Positions 35,624 through 44,811 of a stretch of 64,000 nucleotides of DNA are shown piece after piece; the stretch's first letter is position 1, and each line of letters opens with the position of its first letter. The stretch spans positions 8,765 to 72,764 of the forward strand of contig CAYJAB010000005.1 of the NCBI GenBank assembly GCA_964368305.1. The letters are read 5' to 3'. The DNA is from CAYJAB01 sp964368305. Its GTDB lineage: Bacteria; Bacillota_I; Bacilli_A; Erysipelotrichales; Erysipelotrichaceae. The notes below the pieces were generated by a model. It saw only the letters and a program-made list of their open reading frames with translations, was not told the origin of the DNA and did not search any database. The translations under genes and the position numbers were made by a program.

Positions 35624-36317
35624 AGCCTTTACCTTTAACATCACTAATGATGTTTCCATCTTTTAAAGTTACAACACGTTGACATTGTTGGGCAAGTTCT
35701 GGATTGTGGGTAATAAATACAATCGTATTTCCATTATTCTTATGAAGATTGTGTAAAATATCCATTACTTGCTTAGATGTATCTGAATCCAATGCACCTG
35801 TTGGTTCATCCGCCAATATAATTGAAGGATTATTCGCAAGTGCTCTTGCGATAGCTACACGTTGTTTTTGACCACCTGAAAGTTCACTTGGTTTGTGATT
35901 CATACGATTGTCCATATTCACACTTTTTAATAACTCAATCGCTTTTTCTTTCCTTTGTTTTGCATCTACTTTCGCATACAACAAAGGAAGCTCTACATTT
36001 TTTAGAATGTTTGTACGACTTACTAAATTAAAGTTTTGAAAGATAAATCCTATATGCTTATTGCGAATTGCGGATTTTTGATTCTCAGATAACTGCTTTA
36101 TATCTTCATGATTTAAAGAATACTCACCTTTTGTCGGTGTATCTAATACACCGATTACGTTCATTAAAGTAGACTTACCACTCCCTGACTCTCCAACAAT
36201 TGCTACAAATTCACCTTTATAAATGGTTAAATCAATACCATGTAAGACTTCAAGTTCATTGGGCAGGCCTATGAAATAACTTTTTGTAATGCCCTTTAGC
36301 TCAATAACACTTTCCAT
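35613..36317 (-). CDS. MacB/LolD-like ABC transporter ATPase
   Basis: A 234-residue ATPase with Walker A 'GESGSGKS', signature 'LSGGQKQR', Walker B 'IILADEPTGALD' and the switch His in 'VFITHNPELA'. The sequence 'TKSYFIGLPNELEVLHGIDL' and 'GVLDTPTKGEY' are typical of the MacB/LolD class, which powers FtsX-like permeases. Start overlaps the fusion-protein stop as TAATG; its stop overlaps the permease start. It supplies energy to the exporter encoded next to it. Confidence 0.93.
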   Translation of the reverse strand: MESVIELKGITKSYFIGLPNELEVLHGIDLTIYKGEFVAIVGESGSGKSTLMNVIGVLDTPTKGEYSLNHEDIKQLSENQKSAIRNKHIGFIFQNFNLVSRTNILKNVELPLLYAKVDAKQRKEKAIELLKSVNMDNRMNHKPSELSGGQKQRVAIARALANNPSIILADEPTGALDSDTSKQVMDILHNLHKNNGNTIVFITHNPELAQQCQRVVTLKDGNIISDVKGKGYVG

Positions 36318-37867
36318 TATCTTCCTCCTGCTTGTCCACTAGGTCTTTCTCCTGCTCCCATACCAGCATTTTGTCCAGCAGTACCAGTCGGTCCAAATGG
36401 CATTTCAAATTCTGTACTTACCTCGGCGTCTTCTAAAATTGCACTTGATCTTATTACTACACCTTCAGAAATTTCATCTCCTGTAATTTCAACATAATAA
36501 TCATTGCTTTCTTTTGTAATAACTTCAATTCTTTCAAATGATTCCTCTGTATTTCCTTCAGAGATTTGTTTATAAACATATGTTTTATCTGCTTGTGTCT
36601 CAATCGCATCTAATGGAACGATAAATACATCATCTACACTTTCAAGAACGATGTCTACTTGCGTATTCATACCAATTAATAGTCCACTATCACTTGATGT
36701 AACTTCAACAGACACTGTAAATGTAGATGAAGTAGACCCTTGCCCTGATGTCGTTGCAACAGGTGATTTACTTACAACTTCTCCTGTGATTTGTGCATCC
36801 GTTGCATCTGATAAAACAACTGCGCTTTGACCAATTTCAATTGATTGAATATCATCTTCATTTACTTGAACTTCAATTTTTAATGCATCTGTATCATGTA
36901 TTGTCACAAGATTTTGATTCATAGAAGGAAGTGCACCTACTGTTGCGTTTACTTCAGTAACTGTCCCTGTGCTTTGTGCTTTTAATGTATAGTTTTCTTT
37001 ACTTTCTAAAAGCGTTTCAAGTTGTGTATTTAAAGTTTCAAGTTGTGTATTTGAACCTTCATCTAAATCTTCTTTTCTTTGTGCCAATGTTGACTCTGCT
37101 GCTTGATACTGACTTAGTGTCGTATTATAGTTTTCTAATGCAAGTGTATAAGACTTTTCAAGTGTATCATACCCTGTACTATCTTTAATTGACTTTAAAC
37201 TTGCTAGTTTTTCATCTAATAAAACTACTGTTGCGTTTAATTCATTTGTTTTTATTTGTACATCGTTTTGAATCGTTGCATAATTTGGATCACTTACATC
37301 TGTTTGATTTAATAAATTTTGCGCATTTGCTAAATTTAGTACTGCTGTTTGATGATTTGTACTTGCTAAATCATATTCTGCTTGTGCAGACGATACTGCA
37401 AGTTTTGCATTTTCATATTGTGTTTTTGCTTGTGTATAAACACTTTGTGTTCCATCTGCTTTAAAAACAGTTGTCCATGCTGCATCCTTTTTCGCTAATG
37501 CATCGTCATATTCTTGTTGTAGTAATTCTTTCGCATCCGCAATATCTTCATTTAAATCTGTAATTTGCTCATTTAACTTTTCTTGCTCTAATGTCACTAA
37601 GACATCTCCTTCATTCACAAAATCACCAACTTCTACATACACATTTGATATTTTAACGTTGCTTACAGTGCTTGATACTGCAGTCTCACTTAATGAAGAG
37701 ACAACTCCTGTTGTTGAAATAACTGAATCAAGGGATGATTTAGTTAATGTTGTCGTTCTTATATACGTATTTACCTCTTGCTCTTGTGTATCTTGATTTA
37801 AAACTACAAACCCCGCTACCGCAAGTGCTACTACAGTTAATCCTATTACAATTTTCTTCTTTTTCAT
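36317..37867 (-). CDS. MacA-like membrane-fusion (HlyD family) protein
   Basis: A 516-residue protein with an N-terminal membrane helix (about 5-23), a first lipoyl half ('VYVEVGDFVNEGDVLVTLEQ'), a long coiled-coil hairpin (about 100-285, with many Ala, Gln and Leu) and the second half of the lipoyl and beta-barrel domains ('LKAQSTGTVTEVNATVGALP', 'VNEDDIQSIEIGQSAVV'). The C-terminal 25 residues are Gly/Pro/Met-rich ('MPFGPTGTAGQNAGMGAGER'), unusual for the family. It works with the adjacent ATPase and permease. The start has AAAGGAG upstream. The divergent two-component system very likely controls this operon. Confidence 0.88.
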   Translation of the reverse strand: MKKKKIVIGLTVVALAVAGFVVLNQDTQEQEVNTYIRTTTLTKSSLDSVISTTGVVSSLSETAVSSTVSNVKISNVYVEVGDFVNEGDVLVTLEQEKLNEQITDLNEDIADAKELLQQEYDDALAKKDAAWTTVFKADGTQSVYTQAKTQYENAKLAVSSAQAEYDLASTNHQTAVLNLANAQNLLNQTDVSDPNYATIQNDVQIKTNELNATVVLLDEKLASLKSIKDSTGYDTLEKSYTLALENYNTTLSQYQAAESTLAQRKEDLDEGSNTQLETLNTQLETLLESKENYTLKAQSTGTVTEVNATVGALPSMNQNLVTIHDTDALKIEVQVNEDDIQSIEIGQSAVVLSDATDAQITGEVVSKSPVATTSGQGSTSSTFTVSVEVTSSDSGLLIGMNTQVDIVLESVDDVFIVPLDAIETQADKTYVYKQISEGNTEESFERIEVITKESNDYYVEITGDEISEGVVIRSSAILEDAEVSTEFEMPFGPTGTAGQNAGMGAGERPSGQAGGR

Positions 37868-37909
37868 TTTGACATTCTCCTTTTAACACAGCCATCATAC
37901 TATTTCATT

Positions 37910-37959
37910 CTTAAATGAAACTTGAAACTATATTCATTTTTTTTCAAGTTTCATTTAAG
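37910..37959. promoter_or_regulatory. Perfect 18-bp inverted repeat between the MacAB-like operon and its two-component system
   Basis: CTTAAATGAAACTTGAAA (37910-37927) and its exact complement (37942-37959) are separated by 14 bases, midway between the divergent starts at 37867 and 37994. It is a good candidate for the response-regulator operator, controlling both directions. As RNA it would be a strong hairpin. Confidence 0.7.
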
Positions 37960-37993
37960 TAAACATGTTAAAATATATGTATGAGGTGATAGT

Positions 37994-38665
37994 ATGAGAC
38001 TTTTAATCGTAGAAGATGAAGAAGGTTTACGCGTTGGATTAAAAACAGCACTTGAGAAAGAAGGATATTCTGTAGATGCAGCAGATAATGGAGAAGATGG
38101 ACTTGAATATGCACTCTCTGATATTTATGATCTTATTATCCTTGATATTATGATGCCAAGGATGAATGGTTATGAAGTTTTAAAACAACTTAGAGAATAT
38201 AAATTAAAAACGCCAGTACTTCTTTTATCTGCAAAGTCAGAAATAGAAGATAAAGTTGTAGGATTAGATATTGGTGCAGATGATTATCTAACAAAACCCT
38301 TTAATACCGCAGAACTTAAAGCACGTATTCGTGCTTTAACACGTCGTTCAACAGATGTTGTGGATACAAATATTGTTTTTGAAGATTTAACACTCAACAC
38401 ACTTACAAAAGAACTGTTGTGTGATAATAAGTCTGTAAAACTTGGTGCTAAAGAATACCAACTTTTAGAAATTTTTCTTGTCAATAAAAATGCAGTTCTT
38501 TCTAAAGAAAGATTATTTGATAAAGTATGGGGGATCGATGACAACAGTGATTATAATAATGTAGAAGTTTATATCTCTTTTATTAGAAAAAAACTTGGTT
38601 TTTTAAATTCAAATATCCAGATAAAAGCAATTAGAAACTTAGGATATCGATTGGAGATGAAATGA
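37994..38665 (+). CDS. OmpR-family response regulator
   Basis: A 223-residue protein: receiver domain (1-115) with acidic pocket 'VEDEEG', phosphoacceptor Asp51 in 'ILDIMMPRMNG', conserved Thr/Ser in 'LLLSAKSE' and Lys in 'LTKPF', then a winged-helix DNA-binding domain (about 125-223; 'LGAKEYQLLEIFL', 'VEVYISFIRKKLG', 'RNLGYRL'). It is phosphorylated by the overlapping histidine kinase and probably binds the inverted repeat just upstream to regulate the MacAB-like exporter. GAGGTGAT ribosome site precedes the start. Confidence 0.93.
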   Translation: MRLLIVEDEEGLRVGLKTALEKEGYSVDAADNGEDGLEYALSDIYDLIILDIMMPRMNGYEVLKQLREYKLKTPVLLLSAKSEIEDKVVGLDIGADDYLTKPFNTAELKARIRALTRRSTDVVDTNIVFEDLTLNTLTKELLCDNKSVKLGAKEYQLLEIFLVNKNAVLSKERLFDKVWGIDDNSDYNNVEVYISFIRKKLGFLNSNIQIKAIRNLGYRLEMK

Positions 38666-39849
38666 TAAAAAAATTTAAAAGAAAAATATTATTAACTACC
38701 TCCATAATTTTAATCATTCCTTTTAACTTATTAGTTGGTTCATTTTCTTTAGGTATACTTGGTGTATTAAATTATGAAAACCAACAAATATTAAGAGAAA
38801 TCAGCACATATGGATTTAGTGGTCCTTTATTAGAACGGATTGATGATCAATATGCTGAACTTGCCCCCTTTTATTCTGTTAAGGTTTATCCAAATGATGA
38901 TGTTGAAGTATTATCTACCGCAGACGTGATTGATAAAGAACATGTTGTAGAAGTGATCGAGCACATAATTCGCAGTCCAAAAAAAACTGGTATCATTGAT
39001 TCCTTTCAATATATAACGATTGATAAATCTGGACATTTAGAAATTATTATGCGAGATATGAGTCTTACTACAAGTTCTTATATTCAAAGAGACTTAAATA
39101 AAGGATTGTTTGTTTTATCAGTGGTCGGGTCTATTGTACTATTTGGACTTGCCAATTTAATTACTAAACTCCTTACAAAACCTGTTGAACAGGCATTCAC
39201 AAGACAAAAGCAATTTATTAATGATGCTTCTCATGAGTTAAAAACTCCTTTATCTATTATGTCTTTAAATCTAGATTTAATAAAAGATGAAAATAAAGAT
39301 AAAAAAGAATTTAACTATATTACAAATGAAGTAAAAAGAATGGATACACTTGTGAAGAATTTACTAGACACCTCCAAAATGGATGAATTTAATTTTAAAA
39401 TCAATAAACAGACAGCAAATATATCAAACGCTTTATATGAAATAGCACTACCATTTGAATCCATTGCATTTGAAAAATCAATTGACTTTAATTTAAACAT
39501 AGAAGATTCTATTGAATCAAAAGTAGATATTGAATTAATTAAACAAGTATTTGTAATCTTATTAGACAATGCAATTAAATATACGCAACCAAATAACAAA
39601 ATTGATGTAGTTCTTAAAAGAGAAAAAAGAAAAATAATTTTCTCAGTATTTAATCAAGGTGACTATATTAAAGAAGAAGACCAGAAACACATCTTTGAAC
39701 GTTTCTACCGTGTTGAAAAGTCACGCACAAGTTCAGGAAGTTATGGATTAGGATTATCTATTGCTAAAAATATTATCGAGAAACACAGTGGTAAAATTAC
39801 ACTTGTAAGTACTCAAGGTAAAGGAAATACATTCACTGTTAAGCTATAA
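38662..39849 (+). CDS. Membrane sensor histidine kinase
   Basis: A 395-residue kinase overlapping the regulator gene by 4 bases (ATGA). It has two membrane helices (about 8-33 and 147-170) flanking an extracellular sensor of about 115 residues, a HisKA domain with phosphoacceptor His191 ('INDASHELKTPLS') and an HATPase domain with N box 'FVILLDNAIKYT', G1/F/G2 boxes ('HIFERFYRVEK', 'GSYGLGLSIAKNI'). A HAMP domain is absent or very short. The pair is typical for control of an antimicrobial-peptide or drug exporter; the signal is not known. Confidence 0.92.
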   Translation: MIKKFKRKILLTTSIILIIPFNLLVGSFSLGILGVLNYENQQILREISTYGFSGPLLERIDDQYAELAPFYSVKVYPNDDVEVLSTADVIDKEHVVEVIEHIIRSPKKTGIIDSFQYITIDKSGHLEIIMRDMSLTTSSYIQRDLNKGLFVLSVVGSIVLFGLANLITKLLTKPVEQAFTRQKQFINDASHELKTPLSIMSLNLDLIKDENKDKKEFNYITNEVKRMDTLVKNLLDTSKMDEFNFKINKQTANISNALYEIALPFESIAFEKSIDFNLNIEDSIESKVDIELIKQVFVILLDNAIKYTQPNNKIDVVLKREKRKIIFSVFNQGDYIKEEDQKHIFERFYRVEKSRTSSGSYGLGLSIAKNIIEKHSGKITLVSTQGKGNTFTVKL

Positions 39850-39852
39850 AAG

Positions 39853-39889
39853 AAGCTGACACTTTATTATAAAGTGCCAGCTTTTTTTC
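39853..39889 (+). terminator. Terminator of the two-component system
   Basis: Stem AAGCTG-CACTTTA/TAAAGTG-CAGCTT with one mismatch and loop TTA, followed by TTTTTTT. Confidence 0.9.
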
Positions 39890-40012
39890 AACTGTGATTT
39901 CGATTAAATATTGAAAAAAACATCTTTTCTCTTTTTTAGACATTACATAGAAAACACGTATTTCCCTTTTAAGTCTTCTGTATGATAAAACTGTTTCTTT
40001 CTCCATTAACGA

Positions 40013-40639
40013 TTATCGCATTAATCCTGATAAACCAATTTCTATTCCACTTACAGTAAAGGTACTATCCACTACAATACGTGAAATTGAATATGTATAA
40101 ATACCTAAGATAAGTACACAAACAATAACAACCACAATAACCATAAGATAATAATTCTTTTCCTTAAATACAGAAATTAGTTCTAATGAAATAATAACCA
40201 AAACTGCCAGTAAAGAAATCCCCATGACTAACATAGGTTTATAAAAACATCCCACTATTGATGCAACAAACAAAAGTATAGAAGGAAATATAAATTTCAC
40301 ACTTATCTCTTTTATATATACATCTATTTTGAATTTCTCTTTATTTATTATTTTAAATATGACAAACAATACATAGATGAGTAAAATAAAGAAACCACCA
40401 TACATCATACAAGAAACAACAGATACATTTAATAAATCCGCATACACTGTAACTTCTTTTATCATTCCTATTACTACAAATGCAAATGTCATAATACTAA
40501 AAATAAGCTGAATACACATTAATATTGCTGCTTCTTTAAGTGTTACATCTACTTTTAGATTCGGATGTTTTATTACCTCAATTACTTTTTTTAAAAGCTC
40601 TTTACCTGTACTTTTAATTGCATCTACTTTTATTTCCAT
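40013..40639 (-). CDS. Polytopic membrane protein of unknown function
   Basis: A 208-residue protein with a polar N-terminal segment of about 35 residues ('TGKELLKKVIEVIKHPN'), then five hydrophobic segments. No family recognised; the layout (short soluble head plus about five helices) is reminiscent of Yip1-like or DUF-type stress membrane proteins. It stands alone and is not part of the two-component operon, which is on the other strand and has its own terminator. Confidence 0.65.
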   Translation of the reverse strand: MEIKVDAIKSTGKELLKKVIEVIKHPNLKVDVTLKEAAILMCIQLIFSIMTFAFVVIGMIKEVTVYADLLNVSVVSCMMYGGFFILLIYVLFVIFKIINKEKFKIDVYIKEISVKFIFPSILLFVASIVGCFYKPMLVMGISLLAVLVIISLELISVFKEKNYYLMVIVVVIVCVLILGIYTYSISRIVVDSTFTVSGIEIGLSGLMR

Positions 40640-40751
40640 TTTTTATCTCCTATTTATATACTTCCCTTTTTTCTCGATTATATGATACGTGGTTTATCTC
40701 ATTATGTAAACCATTGGTTTATTATCCTATATAAAAAATAACTTTTTCAAG

Positions 40752-41219
40752 TTATTTTATCTTTATCATGATTCTTTCATTATTTTCATCTTTCATCCAT
40801 GTCTTTATAAACCCAAGTTTACGATACATAGCAATTGCATTTATGTTCTCATCTACAACTGATAAATATATGATTAAGCAGCGATATTCTTTTATCATCT
40901 TTTTCAAAATCATACGCAGTGCAACTTTACCATATCCTTTTTTTTGATAACGCTGATCAATCATAAACCGATCTAACCATACTTGCGAATATAAAGAATA
41001 TTTAAAATATTGTCTTCCATGCATTGCAAATCCAATTAAGACACCATCAAGATAAACACCATAAAAATTCCATTCCATATCATATGCATTTGTCTTTGCA
41101 TCATACAAACATTTCTCAGAACATTCAATGTATCCACTTTGACTCATTGAAACAGATAATGCATTAATACTATCCCAGTCTTCTTTTAATATTGTCTTTA
41201 CTTGTATTTTATCTTCCAT
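40752..41219 (-). CDS. GNAT family N-acetyltransferase
   Basis: A 155-residue protein with the acetyl-CoA motif A 'MIDQRYQKKGYGKVALRMIL' (Q-x-x-G-x-G) and motif B 'NINAIAMYRKLGFI'. The N-terminal part ('NALSVSMSQSGYIECS') with 'WNFYGVYLDGVLIGFAMHG' is like diamine (spermidine) acetyltransferases of Bacillota, but substrate is not certain. Single gene. Confidence 0.85.
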   Translation of the reverse strand: MEDKIQVKTILKEDWDSINALSVSMSQSGYIECSEKCLYDAKTNAYDMEWNFYGVYLDGVLIGFAMHGRQYFKYSLYSQVWLDRFMIDQRYQKKGYGKVALRMILKKMIKEYRCLIIYLSVVDENINAIAMYRKLGFIKTWMKDENNERIMIKIK

Positions 41220-41286
41220 AATTCACCTTTTAACTATTCTAACACTTATAAATAAAAATAGACTATATGAGTCAAGCAATAAAGAA

Positions 41287-41321
41287 CAAACTGTTACTAT
41301 CAAATGAATAGTAACAGTTTG
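41287..41321 (-). terminator. 14-bp perfect hairpin after the SnoaL-like gene
   Basis: CAAACTGTTACTAT and its complement with a 7-base loop, followed on the minus strand by TTCTTTATT. It lies downstream of the stop at 41360 and probably ends that transcript. Confidence 0.7.
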
Positions 41322-41359
41322 ATTATGTAGATTATGCTCATAACCTTAAATATAATCAC

Positions 41360-41752
41360 TTATGCTGTTTCAAAGCAATCATAATTTTTTTGTCTGTAAA
41401 TCTTACCGTCCTTGAACTCGTAAATTTGTGTAAAATACGCTGTCATTTCATCTCCAACATTGTAATGCTTAAATGGAATTGCAAGTTTTCCTCGCCATAT
41501 AGATTCTAAAATAACAGTATTTTCACAATCATGAAACTGAACTATCTCATAGGTTTGACTAATTAAAACCTTGCTTCCACTTTCAGATGCTGAACTTATA
41601 TCTCCAAAGTTTCTATTCATTGTTTTTGGCAAAAGGAAATTCGGATATTCTGTTTGAATAATCTCTGGGTGATAAAACTCCATGATTTCGTTGCCTGTTT
41701 TTCCATCTTCAATAGCTTTTAAAAAGTCTTTAATAAATTGATGTTTGTTCAT
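41360..41752 (-). CDS. SnoaL/NTF2-like fold protein
   Basis: A 130-residue protein with the layout of NTF2-like SnoaL proteins: N-terminal helices with 'DGKTGNEIMEFYHPEIIQTE', then strands 'VILESIWRGKLA', 'MTAYFTQIYEFKDGKIYRQK'. The terminal 'F-x-D-G-K-I-x-x-x-x-x-Y-x-C-F' is characteristic. These small proteins are ligand-binding or hydrolase-like, and activity cannot be predicted here. I chose the ATG at 41752 over the frame's first Met at 41788 because GGAGA lies about 8 bases upstream. Confidence 0.75.
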   Translation of the reverse strand: MNKHQFIKDFLKAIEDGKTGNEIMEFYHPEIIQTEYPNFLLPKTMNRNFGDISSASESGSKVLISQTYEIVQFHDCENTVILESIWRGKLAIPFKHYNVGDEMTAYFTQIYEFKDGKIYRQKNYDCFETA

Positions 41753-41893
41753 TTCTTCTTCTCCATACATTATATAAATAATCTCCACTCAAATCAATAC
41801 ATAAAGATTATCAGTATTTTCTTCATATTATAATATCAATATGCGTACAGTATTTCAAGACACCCTTATTTATTGTACCTGTTTATAAAAACA

Positions 41894-41995
41894 ATGAAAG
41901 AGATTTCAGATGATTTAGAAGTAATGAAAGACACTATTAAATTATCAAATGAGAAAATCACCTGGAAAACAAAGTATTGCATACCTAAAAAGTGA
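41894..41995 (+). pseudogene. Possible 33-codon gene remnant
   Basis: A short open stretch starting MKEISDDLEVMKDTIKLSNE and ending KKYCIPKK-like residues before a TGA. It has coding-like composition but no ribosome site and no family that I recognise, and lies just upstream of the lipoprotein gene. It may be the tail of a lost gene. Confidence 0.25.
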
Positions 41996-42026
41996 TATAA
42001 TGAAGAAAACCACAAGGAGAATTAGT

Positions 42027-42713
42027 ATGAAAAAAATAGCGATATTGTTATTTGTTTTGTTAGTGGCAGCTGGATGTACTGATAATACAGCTGTGAACAC
42101 CCCAGAAGAAATACAATTTATTAGTAAAAGTCAACCTATCGAAATACCTTATGGAAAAAAAGTGGACATACTAGGGAATGAGGTAATTGTAGAAACAAAT
42201 GGACATGTTTTTGTAGAAATTGGCTTAAATGTTTTTAGGTCAGGAGAACAAAGTGTTACATATTTTGTTAGAAAAGGTGAAATGCAAAAAGAGTTTAAAG
42301 TCGATTTCTTAATCTTAGAGGCAAAGAACCCTGTTGTTGAATTTGAAGAATATCTTCCTGAAGCAACTTATTATAATTGCCATACGTCACATCATTATTA
42401 TGAGGCAGTAACTGAAGATAACTATCACTTTACCCTCAGTGGAGATGATGTCGAAAGAATAGAAAATCCAGAAGACTATTTTAATGACATCAATGAGCGA
42501 AGAAAGGGCGGTCTATATCTTTCTTTAAGAGATGGTACTTCATATACATATACACCGATTGTTCATGCTGATGTGCCCTCTTTTGTTGTTTTGGAAAATG
42601 GTATTTATTATTTTGACGCAAGCAACAAAAATATTTCAGACATAGAAAAAAGGATTTTGTATGGAAATTTTGAAGATGTTGAGTACATTTGTGCATATGA
42701 TTTTACTAAATAA
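42027..42713 (+). CDS. Lipoprotein of unknown function
   Basis: A 228-residue protein with signal peptide and lipobox ('MKKIAILLFVLLVAAGC'; Cys17). The mature part has a beta-rich stretch ('PIEIPYGKKVDILGNEVIVE', 'GEQSVTYFVRKGEMQKEF') that resembles a single Ig-like domain, followed by a C-terminal segment with 'YYNCHTSHHYYEAVTED'. No family recognised. I chose 42027 because AAGGAGA precedes it; the upstream ATG at 41949 has no ribosome site. It shares a terminator with the opposite ABC operon. Confidence 0.75.
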   Translation: MKKIAILLFVLLVAAGCTDNTAVNTPEEIQFISKSQPIEIPYGKKVDILGNEVIVETNGHVFVEIGLNVFRSGEQSVTYFVRKGEMQKEFKVDFLILEAKNPVVEFEEYLPEATYYNCHTSHHYYEAVTEDNYHFTLSGDDVERIENPEDYFNDINERRKGGLYLSLRDGTSYTYTPIVHADVPSFVVLENGIYYFDASNKNISDIEKRILYGNFEDVEYICAYDFTK

Positions 42714-42773
42714 AAATAATCTTTAGTACAAAATAACTAAGTGAAAAATAATATTTCAAACTATAATCAAAAC

Positions 42774-42801
42774 AAAGTAGGTATGTATACATACCTACTT
42801 T
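42774..42801. terminator. Bidirectional terminator, 28-bp perfect palindrome
   Basis: AAAGTAGGTATGTA and its exact complement, with T-rich sequence on the right (TACTTTTTTAC) and A-rich on the left, between the convergent lipoprotein and ABC exporter genes. Confidence 0.75.
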
Positions 42802-42807
42802 ACTTTT

Positions 42808-44811
42808 TTACTCTTCTATTTGTTCAAATTGAGAATTATATAATCCACTATAGAATCCATTTTGACTTAATAAGTCTTCATGATTTCCACTTTCAATAAT
42901 ATCTCCATCTTTCATCACTAAAATTAAATCCGCATTTTTTATTGTGGATAATCGATGTGCAATTACAAACGATGTACGATTTGACATCAATGCATCCATC
43001 GCTTTTTGAATTTGAAGTTCTGTTCTTGTATCCACAGAAGAAGTTGCTTCATCTAATATCAACATTGGTTTATCCGCAATCATTGCACGGGCAATTGTTA
43101 ACTGTTGTTTTTGACCTTGTGATAAGTTTACAGAATCATTTAACATTGTATCCAATCCTTTTGGTAATGTACGGATTAAATGCTCAAGTCCAACTGCCTT
43201 ACATGCTTGATATATCGTTTCCTCACTTACATTTTTAGATGAATACACTAAGTTTTCTCTAAGTGTACCTTCAAATAACCACGTATCTTGAAGAACCATG
43301 CAAAATTGAGAGTGTACATCTTCTCTTTTTACGTCATATATTGAAACACCATCGATTAAAATATCACCACTATTAATTTCATAGAAACGCATCAGTAAAT
43401 TCACCACTGTTGTTTTTCCTGCGCCTGTTGGTCCAACAATTGCAATTTTTTGTCCAGCTTTTGCTTTAGCGCTGAAATCATTAATAATGATTCTAGTATC
43501 ATCATATCCAAATTTAACATTCTTAAATTCTACATTTCCGGATACATTTTCAAGTTCTAACACTTTATTTGTTTCTTCAGTCATTTCTTCTTCTTCTAAA
43601 AACTCAAATACTCTTTCTGATGCAGCTGCTGCTGATTGTAGATGCTGAACAGATTGTGCAATTTGAGAAAGCGGTTGTGTAAAGTAGCGAATATACATCA
43701 TAAATGCAACGATAACACCAAATCCAATTTGTCCATCTAATGCAAGAAGTGCTCCAACTACACATACAGCTACATATCCAAAGTTTCCAATAAACATCAT
43801 CATTGGCATCATTAATCCAGACAATGCTTGTGCTTTAAATGCACTATCTTTTAATTTTTCATTTGTATGTTCAAAGACTTCTGTTGCATCTTGTTCTCCA
43901 TTATATGCACGTACAATCGTATGTCCTGCATACATTTCTTCAATGTGTCCATTGATTCTACCAAGATGTTTTTGTTGTCTTTTGAAATATTTTTGTGATG
44001 TTTTCATAACAAACATCATAAATACAAATCCAATTACCGTAGATAAAATTGCTGTGATTGTTAAAGGAACATTTGTAATAAACATCATAAATACAGATCC
44101 GACTAACAATGTGATTGCTGAGATGAATGTCCCAACTGATTGAGTTAAAGATTGACCAATTGTATCTACATCATTTGTAACACGTGATAATACATCTCCT
44201 TTAGATGTTTTCGCAAAGTATCCCATTGGCAAATGATTGATTTTCACTAAAATATCCGTTCTTAATCGCTTTGCAGTTTTTTGAAGTACATCGGCTAACA
44301 TTACACCTTGTGTAATTGAAATAATATATCCAACTGCGTAAATGATTGCTAAAAAGGATACAATCGATACAATACTATCCATATCAATTCCAGGGTTTTT
44401 AAGTGCTTCTAAAGTAAATCCAGATGCACTTAATTCTGCAGCATTTAAACCCATAGATGCAGCAATTTCTTCTTCACTCATACCAGACGCTATTAATGCA
44501 TCTACACTAATTCCATTTTCTTGTAACTGCTCAACAATCATGGATGATTGCATTCCATCCATAACTTCATCTGTTAATGTGGATAACATATCTGGTCCAA
44601 ATAAAGTTAAAATAGATCCACACATTGCTAAGACAATCGCAATAATCACGAAAGCTTTGCTTCTTTTCATATAATTAAATAATTTTGATATTGATGTTTT
44701 AAAATCTTTTGCAGTTTCGCCACCTTGTGATGAACGCCCCATCCCAGGTCCACCGCCCATTTTCTTTGGAGCTTTTTGTGAACCTAATTCATAATTGTTT
44801 TTATTTGACAT
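42808..44811 (-). CDS. Multidrug ABC exporter half-transporter (B subunit)
   Basis: A 667-residue protein: Gly/Met-rich cytoplasmic N-terminus ('KAPKKMGGGPGMGRSSQGG'), six membrane helices with an unusually long extracellular loop 1 (about 75-145) rich in Ala and Met, and a C-terminal ATPase with Walker A 'GPTGAGKT', signature 'LSQGQKQQ', Walker B 'MLILDEATSSVDT' and 'IAHRLST'. The signature (LSQGQ instead of LSGGQ) and catalytic Glu are as in the canonical half of heterodimeric exporters. It pairs with the next gene. The MarR gene at the head of the operon suggests drug-induced expression. Confidence 0.93.
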   Translation of the reverse strand: MSNKNNYELGSQKAPKKMGGGPGMGRSSQGGETAKDFKTSISKLFNYMKRSKAFVIIAIVLAMCGSILTLFGPDMLSTLTDEVMDGMQSSMIVEQLQENGISVDALIASGMSEEEIAASMGLNAAELSASGFTLEALKNPGIDMDSIVSIVSFLAIIYAVGYIISITQGVMLADVLQKTAKRLRTDILVKINHLPMGYFAKTSKGDVLSRVTNDVDTIGQSLTQSVGTFISAITLLVGSVFMMFITNVPLTITAILSTVIGFVFMMFVMKTSQKYFKRQQKHLGRINGHIEEMYAGHTIVRAYNGEQDATEVFEHTNEKLKDSAFKAQALSGLMMPMMMFIGNFGYVAVCVVGALLALDGQIGFGVIVAFMMYIRYFTQPLSQIAQSVQHLQSAAAASERVFEFLEEEEMTEETNKVLELENVSGNVEFKNVKFGYDDTRIIINDFSAKAKAGQKIAIVGPTGAGKTTVVNLLMRFYEINSGDILIDGVSIYDVKREDVHSQFCMVLQDTWLFEGTLRENLVYSSKNVSEETIYQACKAVGLEHLIRTLPKGLDTMLNDSVNLSQGQKQQLTIARAMIADKPMLILDEATSSVDTRTELQIQKAMDALMSNRTSFVIAHRLSTIKNADLILVMKDGDIIESGNHEDLLSQNGFYSGLYNSQFEQIEE

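Noticed and set aside
37189..37464. Leu-rich plus-strand frame in the fusion-protein gene
   Set aside because: Opposite the Ala/Gln-rich coiled coil; composition is a shadow effect.
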